Assembly: GCA_002840835.1 (NCBI GenBank)
Contig: PHCQ01000001.1
Span: forward strand, 1-64,000
Reading direction: 5' to 3'
DNA: 64,000 nucleotides
Source: Betaproteobacteria bacterium HGW-Betaproteobacteria-16
GTDB taxonomy: Bacteria > Pseudomonadota > Gammaproteobacteria > Burkholderiales > Burkholderiaceae_C
Shown piece by piece: positions 45,771 through 55,456 of the stretch (positions are counted from its first letter, which is position 1; each line of letters starts with the position of its first letter). The translations under genes and the position numbers were made by a program. Under the pieces are notes generated by a model, which was not told where the DNA came from, did no database searches, and saw nothing but the letters and a program-made list of their open reading frames with translations.

Positions 45771-46706
45771 ATGAAACCCTCCGCGCAACGGCTACTCAAG
45801 ACACTGGCCTATGTGGTCGTGGCGCTGGCCACCGGCTACTTTGTGCTGGAACTGGTGCGCCGGTTTGGCGAAATCCCCCCCATTCCCTGGAACCTGGGTA
45901 CTGCCGCCATTGCTGCGGTGTCCTGCCTCGCAGGGGTACTGATTGTTCTGCTCATTGGTTTGATGTGGGTGCTGCTGCTGCGCGACCAGGGGAATCCTCT
46001 GCCCTTGTTCAAGGCCTTGCAGATCGTGGCCATTTCCCAGATCGGCAAGTACCTGCCTGGCAACGTCGGTCACTTCGCCGGTCGGGCCGTGCTGGCCCAG
46101 AACGTCGGCGTTCCTCTGGGCGTGAGCGCGAGCACCATCCTGATCGAAACCGCCTGGACGCTGGCCATCGGCGCAGGCTTTGCGGTGGCGGCACTGGCGC
46201 TGTTTGTCGACGCGGCCACCGCCCGCTCATTGCCATCGGTGGGCTTGGCCGAACTGGGTCTGCTGACCGCCGGGCTGATGCTGCTGCCCTGGCTGGGCAT
46301 CAGCCTGGTCAACCGGTGGATGCCCCGCCTGAGCCAGCGGGTCGGCGGCGGCAAACCCGTCACGGCGCCGCGCCTGCGCACCGCACTGGCTGTGTCCGGG
46401 CTGATGGTGTTGTGTTTCTTCGTGTTGGGTGGCGTGGTGACGCTGCACGCCAGGGGTCTCTTCGGCGTGGCCGATGCCCCCTGGGTGACGATCACCGTGC
46501 TGTTCACTTCCGCCTGGCTGGTAGGCTATGTGGTGCCGGGTGCACCGGGTGGCCTGGGCGTACGTGAAGCCATGATGGTCTTGGTGCTCACGCCCGCCGT
46601 GGGCGCGGGTCCGGCGATCGGGCTGGGTGTAACGGTGCGTCTGGCGACGCTGGCAGGCGACGGCCTGGCCTTTGTCCTGGGCATGTGGAGCAAACGGCAT
46701 GGCTGA
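45771..46706 (+). CDS. UPF0104/LPG synthase-type membrane protein (flippase-like)
   Basis: A 311-residue protein with eight or nine helices, related to the transmembrane domain of lysyl-phosphatidylglycerol synthases and AglD. Motifs are QIVAISQIGKYLPGNVGHFAGRAVLAQNVGVP and YVVPGAPGGLGVREAMMVLVL, the family's double signature. Proteins of this group are thought to flip or bind lipid-linked sugars. The start ATG 45771 gives the normal N-terminus. The frame extends upstream to 45675 through the tandem repeat. Confidence 0.82.
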   Translation: MKPSAQRLLKTLAYVVVALATGYFVLELVRRFGEIPPIPWNLGTAAIAAVSCLAGVLIVLLIGLMWVLLLRDQGNPLPLFKALQIVAISQIGKYLPGNVGHFAGRAVLAQNVGVPLGVSASTILIETAWTLAIGAGFAVAALALFVDAATARSLPSVGLAELGLLTAGLMLLPWLGISLVNRWMPRLSQRVGGGKPVTAPRLRTALAVSGLMVLCFFVLGGVVTLHARGLFGVADAPWVTITVLFTSAWLVGYVVPGAPGGLGVREAMMVLVLTPAVGAGPAIGLGVTVRLATLAGDGLAFVLGMWSKRHG

Positions 46707-46860
46707 TGCGCTGCCCCGACAGGCCACACACAATCTGCGGCGGCTCTCGATGTTGCACGGCAACAACGGGTGATATCACCATGAGCGCGGGCCCGGAACG
46801 CCGCGCAGGCTGTTTCATAATACCCATCGCTTACATACCTGCACCGATCAGCCACCCTTG

Positions 46861-48480
46861 ATGCCCCCACTGACCGCTCCAGACCACATGCTCAAGAAGC
46901 GATCGGTGCCGTTCCGATGGTCGTGGCTGTTGGCGGTTGTGCTTGTGCTCAAGGCGCTGTACATGGGCTTCTATGTGACGCCGCCAGGTGACATTCCCGA
47001 CGAATCTGGCCACTACGCCTACACGCGCGACATTGCCGGGGGAGAGATCTTCCCCATCATGAGCAAGGCGATGATCCCGAAGAACCTCTGGCTCGACACC
47101 GGAGAGACCAATACCTTTCTCCGGGACAACTACATCACCCAGCACCCGCCGCTGTACTACGCCATTGCGGCCATACCGCTGAAGCTCACCCAGCTGTTCA
47201 CCAACGATCGCTGGTACCAGATCCGGGCCACCCGGACGGTATCTGCCGTGTCACTGGGCGTCCTGTTCCTCGCGCTTTTCTGGACCCTTCTGGAAGCCGG
47301 CATCTCGCGGGAGCGCTCGCTTCTGCTGGCCTCCACCCTGGGCTTCATCCCCATGGTGAGCCATCTAGCGTCCGGCATCACCAACGACATCTTTCTCTTC
47401 ATGCTGTGCGCGCTGGCCACACGCCACCTGGTGCGGTTCGTGAAAGCGCAAAACCTCCGCGACGCCTACCTCTGTGCCGTCTGGCTCACCCTGGCGGGGG
47501 GCACCAAGATGACGGCCTGGGTGCTGATTGCCGGCTTCGTGGGCATCATGTTGTATGAGCTGCGCCGCCCGTTGAAATCCTGGCTGATGCATGCAGCGGG
47601 CATCTCGTTGACGGCACTGGTGCTGCCCATCTGGTGGATGGCCCGCAATTTCGTGCACTTCGGCAATCCGATGAAGATGAATGTGGTGAGCACACCGCCC
47701 AAGCTGCCCGACTACACCTTGCTGGAATACGTGCAGACACAGCCGTACTTCGACTGGATGCTGGTGCACTTCTACGGCCTGATCGGCTTCTCCGGCTACT
47801 GCCAGACACCGGAGCTGACCCACCTGTGCACAGGCGTTCGAGCCACACGCATCTCCAGCCAGCCCTACGACTTTCTGGTCATGGTGCTGCTGGTCCTCAC
47901 CGTGCTTTTCCTGGCGCACACGTTTCGGCGCTACCGCCATCTTGCAGGCCAGACCCACACGGCGCCACCCGCCAGTTCCCTGCAGCAATGGGGTGCCAGT
48001 CTGTTCAACAAACCCGTCCTGCGCACCCTCCTGCTGAGCAGCTTGCTGGTGGGGGGCGTTTGCCTGTTCGTGGTTGCCGAACTCTACGTCTACCATGAGC
48101 CGGGATGGGTGGCAGAACTGGCCCGGACGATGATGGTGGCCGTCGCCCTGGTGGGTTTGCTCGGTCTGGCCGTGATCCTGCTGGATGCCGACCCTGAAGA
48201 ACGCCTGATGTACTACGCCATGGCGCTGTTCCTGGGCTTTGGTCTGCTGATCTTGCTGCAAGGCCTCAAGGCCTATGTGCTGCTGGCCGAGCTGCGGGGC
48301 GTGCAAGGCCGCTACTTCTACCCGTTTCTTCCGCTCATGCTGGTGGCGTTGGCGCTGCTGCTCCAGCGTTTCAGGGTGCCCACCGGGTTGTACCTGTGGG
48401 TCGTGATTGCACTTGCCTGGGGCGAATTGCATGCCTATGTGACCCAGGTGATCCCCTTCTTTGAGTACGTGAAGATATGA
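46861..48480 (+). CDS. GT-C type membrane glycosyltransferase (DUF2142-like)
   Basis: A 539-residue protein with about 12 helices. The first periplasmic loop holds DIPDESGHYAYTRDI, with the Asp/Glu pair expected at a GT-C active site, and ITQHPPLYYAI follows, the QHPPLYY motif seen in PMT/ArnT-like and DUF2142 proteins. It probably moves a sugar from a polyprenyl-phosphate donor to a periplasmic acceptor. ATG 46861 is used; ATG 46888 (MLKKRS) is an alternative. It shares ATGA with the next gene. Confidence 0.82.
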   Translation: MPPLTAPDHMLKKRSVPFRWSWLLAVVLVLKALYMGFYVTPPGDIPDESGHYAYTRDIAGGEIFPIMSKAMIPKNLWLDTGETNTFLRDNYITQHPPLYYAIAAIPLKLTQLFTNDRWYQIRATRTVSAVSLGVLFLALFWTLLEAGISRERSLLLASTLGFIPMVSHLASGITNDIFLFMLCALATRHLVRFVKAQNLRDAYLCAVWLTLAGGTKMTAWVLIAGFVGIMLYELRRPLKSWLMHAAGISLTALVLPIWWMARNFVHFGNPMKMNVVSTPPKLPDYTLLEYVQTQPYFDWMLVHFYGLIGFSGYCQTPELTHLCTGVRATRISSQPYDFLVMVLLVLTVLFLAHTFRRYRHLAGQTHTAPPASSLQQWGASLFNKPVLRTLLLSSLLVGGVCLFVVAELYVYHEPGWVAELARTMMVAVALVGLLGLAVILLDADPEERLMYYAMALFLGFGLLILLQGLKAYVLLAELRGVQGRYFYPFLPLMLVALALLLQRFRVPTGLYLWVVIALAWGELHAYVTQVIPFFEYVKI

Positions 48481-49142
48481 AGCACGCACATGGGAGGGTG
48501 GTTCAGTGGCTCATGGCCTCTGCATTGGCCGGGCTTGCCTTTTTTCTGCAGTACCAGAAAGAAATCTACGAATACCGCTACATGCCGCTCGAGCTGACCG
48601 CGATCGACTGGGTCGGCGGCCGGCCGGCCGGTGAGATCGTGCAGGACTTCCGGCTGAGCCAGCCCCTGAACATCCAGGACGCGGACATCCTTGAGCGCGA
48701 TCTGAGCGAGCCCTTCTGCGTGAAACTGTTGATGGCCAACTACGCCAACCGGCGCAACAGGGGCACATTCGCCGTCAGCGTGAGCACGGCTGAAGCGCGA
48801 CAGGTGAAGACCGTGCAGGCGGCCGAGGTTCTGGACAATCAATATGAAAAGGTCTGCTTTGAAGAACTGCGCTTCCATCAGGTCTTTCGAAAACCCGCCA
48901 CCCTGGAAATTGCCGGGATTGATGGCGTGTCCGGGCGATCGGTCACCGCCTGGCTCAGCAACACGCCCATCGGGGAACGCGTCCAGGTCAATGGCGCCCC
49001 CACCGATCTGACCCTCGTCCACACCGTCGTCCTGCTCAAGGACACGGAAAAATACCAGTACAACGCCTACCTGCTCCTGCTGTTTGCATCGGTTCTCGTG
49101 GGTCTGATACTGACGGCGGTCCGCAACCGGGAGGCCATCTGA
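48477..49142 (+). CDS. Membrane-anchored periplasmic protein of unknown function
   Basis: A 221-residue protein with one helix near each end (about 9-27 and 196-214), so the central 165 residues lie in the periplasm with both ends in the cytoplasm. The middle is strand-rich (EIVQDFRLSQPLNIQDADILERDL, GTFAVSVSTAEA), like a small beta-sandwich. Its ATG overlaps the GT-C gene's stop, so it probably forms a complex with it. Not recognised. Confidence 0.68.
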   Translation: MKHAHGRVVQWLMASALAGLAFFLQYQKEIYEYRYMPLELTAIDWVGGRPAGEIVQDFRLSQPLNIQDADILERDLSEPFCVKLLMANYANRRNRGTFAVSVSTAEARQVKTVQAAEVLDNQYEKVCFEELRFHQVFRKPATLEIAGIDGVSGRSVTAWLSNTPIGERVQVNGAPTDLTLVHTVVLLKDTEKYQYNAYLLLLFASVLVGLILTAVRNREAI

Positions 49143-49401
49143 TCCCTGTACGCCCGAAGAGGCCCGCACAGCACCATCGGGAGGTGTTGGCGCAAAACGC
49201 CGGGTGACGCACCTCTTTGGGGTGCTCCTCCCGGGTCGAGCGACAATACGGGCTTTGCCCGACTTTCAGGGGCGCAAAACACCGCCCTGCGCGTGCAGCG
49301 CGATTCACCGGCGAGAAGGCATTTCCAATGATCGCCATGAATCGGCCAGTCGTGCCGCCACCCGGTTGTCAGGAATGCAGCTCACGGTATTGATACCCAA
49401 C

Positions 49402-51495
49402 ATGCTCGAACACCACGATTCGTCGAACAACGCACAGCCTTCTCAGGAAGAAGACATCGAAGCGCTGAAAACGCTCCTGAACCTGAAGGACAAGGAGCTG
49501 CAGAGCCTGAACGATGCGCTGCTCAAGGCCAGGGAAGATCTCAAGTCGGCGCAACGCAAACTCGAAGAACTTCACAGCTCGACGAGCTGGCGCATGACGG
49601 CGGTGTTCCGTGGCCCGATCATGCGTCTGATCAACCTGAAACGCACCTGGGGCGTGATGGCCTACGAGGTGGCCAGCCGGGGCGGCTGGTACGACAGCGC
49701 GGCAGAGGTCGTCTCCGACATACGCGCCTACCGTCTGCAGTACTTCAGGCGCCTGGCGCAGTACCTCAACAGCAACGGGGAAAAGGACCCGGCCCCGGGT
49801 TCTGGCGACCATGATCGCCGCGACTACGCGGCCTGGTTCGCCACCCGAGCGCCGCGCGAAAACCCGCCCGTCGGATCGGTGACCGATGGACCGCTCATTT
49901 CGGTGGTGGTGCCCACCTACAAGCCGCCCCTGGATCTCCTGAAAGAGGCCATCGACTCGGTGAGCCGGCAGACGTATGCGCACTGGGAGCTCTGCATTGC
50001 TGACGACGCTTCCCACGACACCAGCCTCACGGAATACCTGCAGGCGCTGTCAAAGTCCGACCCCAAGGTTCGCGTCGTGTTTCGCGAATCCAATGGCCAC
50101 ATCTCGGCATGCACCAACTCGGCCCTGACGCTGGCCACGGGCGACTACGTCCTGCTCCTCGACCAAGACGATCTGTTGAGCACCGACGCCCTCGAACAGG
50201 TGGCGCAATGCATTGCCCGCCATCCCGACGCGGCCATCATCTATTCCGACGAGGACCGCATCAACGAAGATGGCTCGCAGCACAGCAACGCCTACTTCAA
50301 ACCCGACTTCAACTACGACCTGTTTCTTGGGCAGAACATGGTGAGCCACCTGGGCGTGTTTCACCGGCAGCTGATCATGGACATCGGTGGTTTCCGGGAG
50401 GGGCTGGAAGGCTCCCAAGATTACGACCTCGCCCTGCGCGCCATGGAACGGGTGCAACCCCACCAGATTCGCCACATTCCGCAGGTTCTCTACCATTGGC
50501 GCGCCATCAAGGGCAGCACGGCCCTGGACCATTCTGAAAAATCCTACGCCAGCACCGCGAGCCGCGTGGCGCTTCACGACCACCTGCAGCGGACCGGACA
50601 AACCGGCGAAGTGCTGCCTGCGCCGGGACTGCCTTTTTTCAACCGTGTGCGCTACGAATTGCCGGAGCCTGACGCCCTGGTCAGCGTGATCGTCGCCCTG
50701 GACGAACCCGTTGACAAGCTGCGGGCGATGCTGGCCGACATGTGGCGAACCCGCGGCGCCATCGACTGCGAGTTCATCGTGTGCACCGCCGGGCATCTGT
50801 CTTCCGAAGAATTGCTCTCGGGCTTTGCCGCTGAGCAGCTGCCGGCGGTGAGTGTCATCAAGACCGATGCCCAGACACCCCTGCCCGAACGCCACAATGC
50901 GGCGGTCGAGCAGTCGCGCGGGCATTTCTGCTGCTTGGTGTCGGCCTTGTTCAGCACCATGAGTGAGGGTTGGCTGGAAGAACTGGCGCGCGTGGCGGGG
51001 CAGGCACGCACGGCCTTCGTGGCGCCGCGCATTCACAACAAACCGGGTCTGCTGGACCACGGCGGCGTGCTGTTCACCGCGCCCATGCGCGCCGTCTACG
51101 CGCACAAGGGCTTGCCCAAAACCGCCCACGGTTATTCCGGCCGCGCGGCGTTGCAGCAGGCATTTTCAGCGCTCTCCCCTGCCCTGCTGGTGGTGCGCCG
51201 GGCATTGCTCGCAGAGACCGGCGGATTCGGGCGCGATTTCAGCGGCAAGCTGGCACTGATCGACAAATGCCTGGAGCTGCAACGACAAGGTCTGGCGAAT
51301 GTATGGCTGCCCTACGCCGACCTGATGTTCACCGATCCGGCCTACTCTGGCCGCACCAACATCCTGACCGAACTGGGTTTGTTCAGTCCGGAGCGCAAGC
51401 GCTGGTCGACGAAGTGGGGCGACATTCACAACGACCGCTTCTACAACCCGAACCTCTCTCGGCAAGGTGATTTTTCACTGAACTGGCAAGTCTGA
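49402..51495 (+). CDS. Family 2 glycosyltransferase with N-terminal coiled coil
   Basis: A 697-residue protein. Residues 10-60 form a charged coiled coil (LKTLLNLKDKELQSLNDALLKAREDLK), then STSWRMT and a linker. From 165 to about 420 there is a full GT2 domain: LISVVVPTYKPP, IADDASHDTS, LLDQDDLL (DxD-like) and EGSQDYDLALRA. From about 425 a second, degenerate GT2 half begins LVSVIVALDEP and lacks a clear DxD. This layout is common in O-antigen and rhamnan glycosyltransferases. The start is uncertain: ATG 49375 (MQLTVLIPNM) is also in frame. Confidence 0.85.
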   Translation: MLEHHDSSNNAQPSQEEDIEALKTLLNLKDKELQSLNDALLKAREDLKSAQRKLEELHSSTSWRMTAVFRGPIMRLINLKRTWGVMAYEVASRGGWYDSAAEVVSDIRAYRLQYFRRLAQYLNSNGEKDPAPGSGDHDRRDYAAWFATRAPRENPPVGSVTDGPLISVVVPTYKPPLDLLKEAIDSVSRQTYAHWELCIADDASHDTSLTEYLQALSKSDPKVRVVFRESNGHISACTNSALTLATGDYVLLLDQDDLLSTDALEQVAQCIARHPDAAIIYSDEDRINEDGSQHSNAYFKPDFNYDLFLGQNMVSHLGVFHRQLIMDIGGFREGLEGSQDYDLALRAMERVQPHQIRHIPQVLYHWRAIKGSTALDHSEKSYASTASRVALHDHLQRTGQTGEVLPAPGLPFFNRVRYELPEPDALVSVIVALDEPVDKLRAMLADMWRTRGAIDCEFIVCTAGHLSSEELLSGFAAEQLPAVSVIKTDAQTPLPERHNAAVEQSRGHFCCLVSALFSTMSEGWLEELARVAGQARTAFVAPRIHNKPGLLDHGGVLFTAPMRAVYAHKGLPKTAHGYSGRAALQQAFSALSPALLVVRRALLAETGGFGRDFSGKLALIDKCLELQRQGLANVWLPYADLMFTDPAYSGRTNILTELGLFSPERKRWSTKWGDIHNDRFYNPNLSRQGDFSLNWQV

Positions 51496-51511
51496 AGGGC
51501 CGGTACAGCGC

Positions 51512-52429
51512 ATGTCCACCCGCCAAACCGCTGTCAGCGCCGTCTGCGCCGTCGTGGTCACCTACAACCCCGACATCGCCGTGGTCGGGCAACTGCTGCG
51601 CCAGCTGCAAGCCAACGGCTGCGACTTTGTGGTGGTCGACAACCAGTCGACCAACGCAGACGCACTACAGGCCACCGTGTCGTCATTGACGCACTGCCGT
51701 GCGCTGATGCGTCAGACCGCGAACATTGGTCAGGCAGCCGCCCTGAACCTGGGGCTGCAACAGCTGTCTGACTGGCAATACGAACTGGCCCTGCTGTTCG
51801 ACCAGGACAGTGCCATCGACACCGACTTCTGCAGCCAGATGCTGCTGGCCTGGGACGAAGCCCATGCCCATGCGACAGACCCTGTGGCGGCGATTGGCCC
51901 CCGTCTGGAGGACCCGGTCACCCACCGGCGCGTCGCGTTTCGATCGTTTGAACACCTGTTCGGCCGGCAGGAAACCGCTGCGGTGCCCAGTGGCCTGCTG
52001 GTGCATACCGGGTTCCTCATCACGTCAGGCTGTCTCATGTCCATGGCGGCGTTGAAAGCCATTGGTCCCATGAGAGCCGACTACTTCATTGACAACGTCG
52101 ATCTGGAGTGGTGCTTCCGGGCAAAATCCAGGGGTTTCCAGATTCTGGGCACCGACCATGCGCGCCTGTACCACCGCATTGGCGAAGCGGGTTCCAGCTA
52201 CCTCGTGCGAAAAGGCATTGTGGTTCAACACAGTGCGCTTCGCTTTTATTACTCCAGCCGCAACCGCATCCATCTGCATCGCCAGCCTCACGCACCGCGC
52301 AACTGGAGGCTCAAGGACAGCGTGCGCTTTGTCCTGAAGACCAGCTACCTCCTGCTGACCTCGCCCGAGCGCCGCGCCTACTGGGCGAGCCTTCGCCAAG
52401 CCATGAAAGACGCGGCCACGCTGCCATGA
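51512..52429 (+). CDS. Family 2 glycosyltransferase, rhamnosyltransferase-like
   Basis: A 305-residue GT2. VCAVVVTYNPDIAVVGQLLRQL, VVVDNQSTNAD, ALLFDQDSAIDTDF (DQD) and DNVDLEWCFRAKSRGF match WbbL/RfbN-type rhamnosyltransferases, which use dTDP-L-rhamnose. The rfbBDAC genes 2 kb downstream support this. It begins 16 bp after the preceding gene. Confidence 0.87.
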   Translation: MSTRQTAVSAVCAVVVTYNPDIAVVGQLLRQLQANGCDFVVVDNQSTNADALQATVSSLTHCRALMRQTANIGQAAALNLGLQQLSDWQYELALLFDQDSAIDTDFCSQMLLAWDEAHAHATDPVAAIGPRLEDPVTHRRVAFRSFEHLFGRQETAAVPSGLLVHTGFLITSGCLMSMAALKAIGPMRADYFIDNVDLEWCFRAKSRGFQILGTDHARLYHRIGEAGSSYLVRKGIVVQHSALRFYYSSRNRIHLHRQPHAPRNWRLKDSVRFVLKTSYLLLTSPERRAYWASLRQAMKDAATLP

Positions 52430-52440
52430 TCCAGAAACAC

Positions 52441-52530
52441 CCCCGCGCCGCTTCGCGTCACCCCCTCAAGGGGGCGGCACTGGCCGTCCGGCAAAGCCGG
52501 CCCGGCGGTGCCCCTGGACTGGACCGTTTC
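52441..52530. repeat. GC-rich intergenic repeat, copy 3
   Basis: Reads CCCCGCGCCGCTTCGCGTCA, CCCCCTCAAGGGGGCGGCA, GGCAAAGCCGGCC and GCGGTGCCCC, with several strong dyads. It lies between two glycosyltransferase genes on the same strand, so it may weaken read-through between them. It is related to the element at 8750-8842. Confidence 0.6.
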
Positions 52531-52579
52531 GTGCGTCGTGGGTCGCGCGCTGCGCAGAGGAACTACTAGGATGACCGTG

Positions 52580-53533
52580 ATGCGCCCAGGATTTACGCAG
52601 ACCAGCGCCGAATGCCGCGTGGTGGTGCTGCTGCCCGTGTACAACGGCGCCCGCTACCTGGCCGAACAGCTGGACTCCATCCTGGCTCAGTCGCTGACCA
52701 ATCTGATGATCCTGTGTCGGGATGACGGCTCCCGTGACGATTCGCTCACGATCCTGCACCGCTATGCCAGCCAGCATCCCCAGAGCTTCCGGGTCCTGGA
52801 CGACGAACTGGGCAACCTGGGCGCACGGGCCAATTTTTCGAAGCTGATGCAGGCCGCGCTGAACTCAGAAGGCTCAAGCACCGCAGCCACAAGCACCTAC
52901 TACGCCCTGTCTGACCAGGACGATGTCTGGCATGTTGACAAGCTGGCTCAGCTGGTGGCAGCCATGCGCCAACTGGAACAGGGCGACACCCACCTGCCAG
53001 CGCTGGTTCACAGTGATCTGCGCGTGGTGGACGATCAGGGCCAGGTCATCGCCCCCTCCATGGCTGCCTATCAAGGTCTTCGCCCCGATCGCGACAGCTT
53101 TGCGGCCCAGCTCATCAGCAACACGGTCACGGGCTGCACCGCCATGATGAACCGGGCCCTGATGGAGCGCAGCACACCCGTGCCCCCGGAATGCATCATG
53201 CACGACTGGTGGATCTCGCTGGTGGCCAGCGCTTTTGGCAAACGCGCCTACCTCCAGCAGGCCATGCTCGACTACCGCCAGCACGCGAACAACACCATTG
53301 GCGCCAAGGAATGGGTCAAACCCGTGGCGCGCAGGTACTTCATTTCCCGCATCCTGGACGACCGCCACCACGAGCAGTTCGTGGCCAACGCCAGGCAGGC
53401 CACTGCGTTCTCAACGCACTTCGCCGGACAGCTCGGTCTGCACCAGCGCATGGTGCTGGCCATGGCTCGCGGCCTGGCGGTGCACTACGCCCCCTTCCAG
53501 CGGGTGCTGTTCCGGATATTGCGCTGGTTATGA
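52580..53533 (+). CDS. Family 2 glycosyltransferase
   Basis: A 317-residue GT2 resembling WcaA/RfbF/RfbG-type enzymes: VVLLPVYNGARYLAEQLDSILAQ, LCRDDGSRDDS, YYALSDQDDVWH (DQDD) and MHDWWISLVASAFG with the acceptor-side Asp. The start ATG 52580 has AGGA 8 nt upstream; ATG 52571 overlaps that AGGA and is less likely. It ends in ATGA with the next gene. Confidence 0.88.
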   Translation: MRPGFTQTSAECRVVVLLPVYNGARYLAEQLDSILAQSLTNLMILCRDDGSRDDSLTILHRYASQHPQSFRVLDDELGNLGARANFSKLMQAALNSEGSSTAATSTYYALSDQDDVWHVDKLAQLVAAMRQLEQGDTHLPALVHSDLRVVDDQGQVIAPSMAAYQGLRPDRDSFAAQLISNTVTGCTAMMNRALMERSTPVPPECIMHDWWISLVASAFGKRAYLQQAMLDYRQHANNTIGAKEWVKPVARRYFISRILDDRHHEQFVANARQATAFSTHFAGQLGLHQRMVLAMARGLAVHYAPFQRVLFRILRWL

Positions 53534-54294
53534 GCATCTGTCTTTCATTGGTCAGCCACGGCCAGGCGGCTTTGGGAAACCAGTTTCTGGGCGACCTCAC
53601 CCGCACGCAGGCGGTGCAACAGCTGATCATCACCAGCAACGTGCCCGAAGCGACACCATGGGCGGCCATGACCCGGCCGGCCACGCAGCTGAACAACCGG
53701 CAACCGCTGGGCTTCGCGGCCAACCACAATCAAGCCTTCGCGCACTGCGACCAGCCCTTCTACTGCGTGGCCAACCCCGACATTCGCCTGCCCGCCGATC
53801 CGTTTCCCGGCCTGCTGGCCAGGATGCAGGACCCGAAAGTCGGGCTTGTCGCCCCCCTGGTGCTCAGCCCGGCCGGACAGATCGAGGACAGTGCCCGCCG
53901 TTTTCCGACGCCCGGCAACCTCTTTCGCAAGGCCGTGGGCGGTGACGACGGTCGTTATCGGTTCTCGCCCGGCGACAAGGAAGCGGCCCGGCCGGTGGAG
54001 TGGGTGGCGGGCATGTTCCTGCTGTTCAGGGCCGACGCTTTTCGGGATGTGGGAGGCTTTGATGATAAATTCCACCTGTACTACGAAGATGTCGATATTT
54101 GCGCTCGCCTCTGGAAGGCGGGCTGGAAAGTCGTGCTGAGCCCCGATGTTCATGTCATTCACGCCGCACAGCGCGCCAGCCGGCATCACCCACGGTACAT
54201 GGCATGGCATGCGACCAGCATGGCACGCTACTTCATCAAACACCTCGGACGCCTGCCCCACACCTTCGTTGACTCAGGGCCTTCACCTGACTGA
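53530..54294 (+). CDS. Family 2 glycosyltransferase, WbbL-like
   Basis: A 254-residue GT2 of the rhamnosyltransferase type: ICLSLVSHGQ, GFAANHNQAFAHCDQPFYCVANPDIRLP (the N-P-D replaces DxD) and EWVAGMFLLFRADAFRDVGGFDDKFHLYYEDVDICARLWKAGW, which is highly characteristic of WbbL. It probably adds L-rhamnose. Coupled to the preceding gene by ATGA. Confidence 0.88.
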   Translation: MSICLSLVSHGQAALGNQFLGDLTRTQAVQQLIITSNVPEATPWAAMTRPATQLNNRQPLGFAANHNQAFAHCDQPFYCVANPDIRLPADPFPGLLARMQDPKVGLVAPLVLSPAGQIEDSARRFPTPGNLFRKAVGGDDGRYRFSPGDKEAARPVEWVAGMFLLFRADAFRDVGGFDDKFHLYYEDVDICARLWKAGWKVVLSPDVHVIHAAQRASRHHPRYMAWHATSMARYFIKHLGRLPHTFVDSGPSPD

Positions 54295-54391
54295 CGAGGC
54301 CGCTGCTGTCCGAGCGCGCTGACGCAGACACCGAGACCAGAAATCGCTCGACGCAGTCAGTGCCACCCCATACCACTTGTAGGAGACCTGG

Positions 54392-55456
54392 ATGATTCTT
54401 GTAACCGGTGCAGCGGGCTTTATTGGTGCCAACTTCGTGCTCGACTGGCTTGCCCAGCTTGACGAGCCCGTGGTCAACCTCGACAAACTCACCTACGCAG
54501 GCAACCTGCAAAGTCTGGAAAGCTTGCAAGGCGATGCCCGTCACGTGTTCGTGCATGGCGACATTGGCGACCGTGCACTGGTTGACGGACTGCTGGCCGA
54601 GCACCGCCCCCGTGCCATCGTCAACTTTGCGGCAGAGAGCCATGTGGACCGCTCCATCCATGGGCCCGAAGACTTCATCCAGACCAACGTGGTCGGCACC
54701 TTTCACCTGCTGGAAGCGGTGCGGGCCTACTGGGGCGGCCTGGAAGGCGCGGCCAAGGCCGATTTCCGCTTTCTGCATGTGTCCACCGACGAGGTCTACG
54801 GCACGCTGGGCGCAGGCGATGCGCCCTTCACCGAGACAACGGCCTACGAACCCAACAGCCCCTATTCGGCGAGCAAGGCCGCCAGCGATCACCTGGTGCG
54901 GGCCTACCACCACACCTACGGCCTGCCGGTGCTCACCACCAACTGCTCCAACAACTACGGCCCCTACCACTTCCCCGAAAAGCTCATCCCGCTGATGATC
55001 GTCAACGCCCTGGCTGGCAAGCCGCTGCCGGTGTACGGCGACGGCATGCAGATCCGGGACTGGCTGTACGTGAAAGACCACTGCAGCGCCATCCGCCGCG
55101 TGCTCGAAGCGGGTCGCCCCGGTGAAACCTACAACGTGGGCGGCTGGAACGAAAAGCCCAACATCGAGATCGTCAACACCGTGTGCGCGCTGCTTGACGA
55201 ACTGAGCCCGCGCGCCGATGGCAAGCCCTACGCCGGCCAGATCACTTATGTGAAGGACCGCCCGGGGCACGACCGCCGCTACGCGATCGACGCCAACAAG
55301 ATCCACCAGGAGCTCGGCTGGAAGCCCGCCGAGACCTTCGAAACCGGCATCCGCAAGACCGTGCAGTGGTACCTCGACAATGCGGCCTGGGTCGCAGCGG
55401 TGCAAAGCGGCGACTACCGCAACTGGATCGGCAAGCAATATGGGGCCACCGCATGA
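54392..55456 (+). CDS. rfbB: dTDP-glucose 4,6-dehydratase
   Basis: A 354-residue extended SDR enzyme, the second step to dTDP-L-rhamnose. [11 protein letters not shown] (NAD), [25 protein letters not shown] (Tyr/Lys pair) and [18 protein letters not shown] are all present. AGGAG precedes the ATG. It shares ATGA with rfbD. Confidence 0.97.
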   Translation: MILVTGAAGFIGANFVLDWLAQLDEPVVNLDKLTYAGNLQSLESLQGDARHVFVHGDIGDRALVDGLLAEHRPRAIVNFAAESHVDRSIHGPEDFIQTNVVGTFHLLEAVRAYWGGLEGAAKADFRFLHVSTDEVYGTLGAGDAPFTETTAYEPNSPYSASKAASDHLVRAYHHTYGLPVLTTNCSNNYGPYHFPEKLIPLMIVNALAGKPLPVYGDGMQIRDWLYVKDHCSAIRRVLEAGRPGETYNVGGWNEKPNIEIVNTVCALLDELSPRADGKPYAGQITYVKDRPGHDRRYAIDANKIHQELGWKPAETFETGIRKTVQWYLDNAAWVAAVQSGDYRNWIGKQYGATA

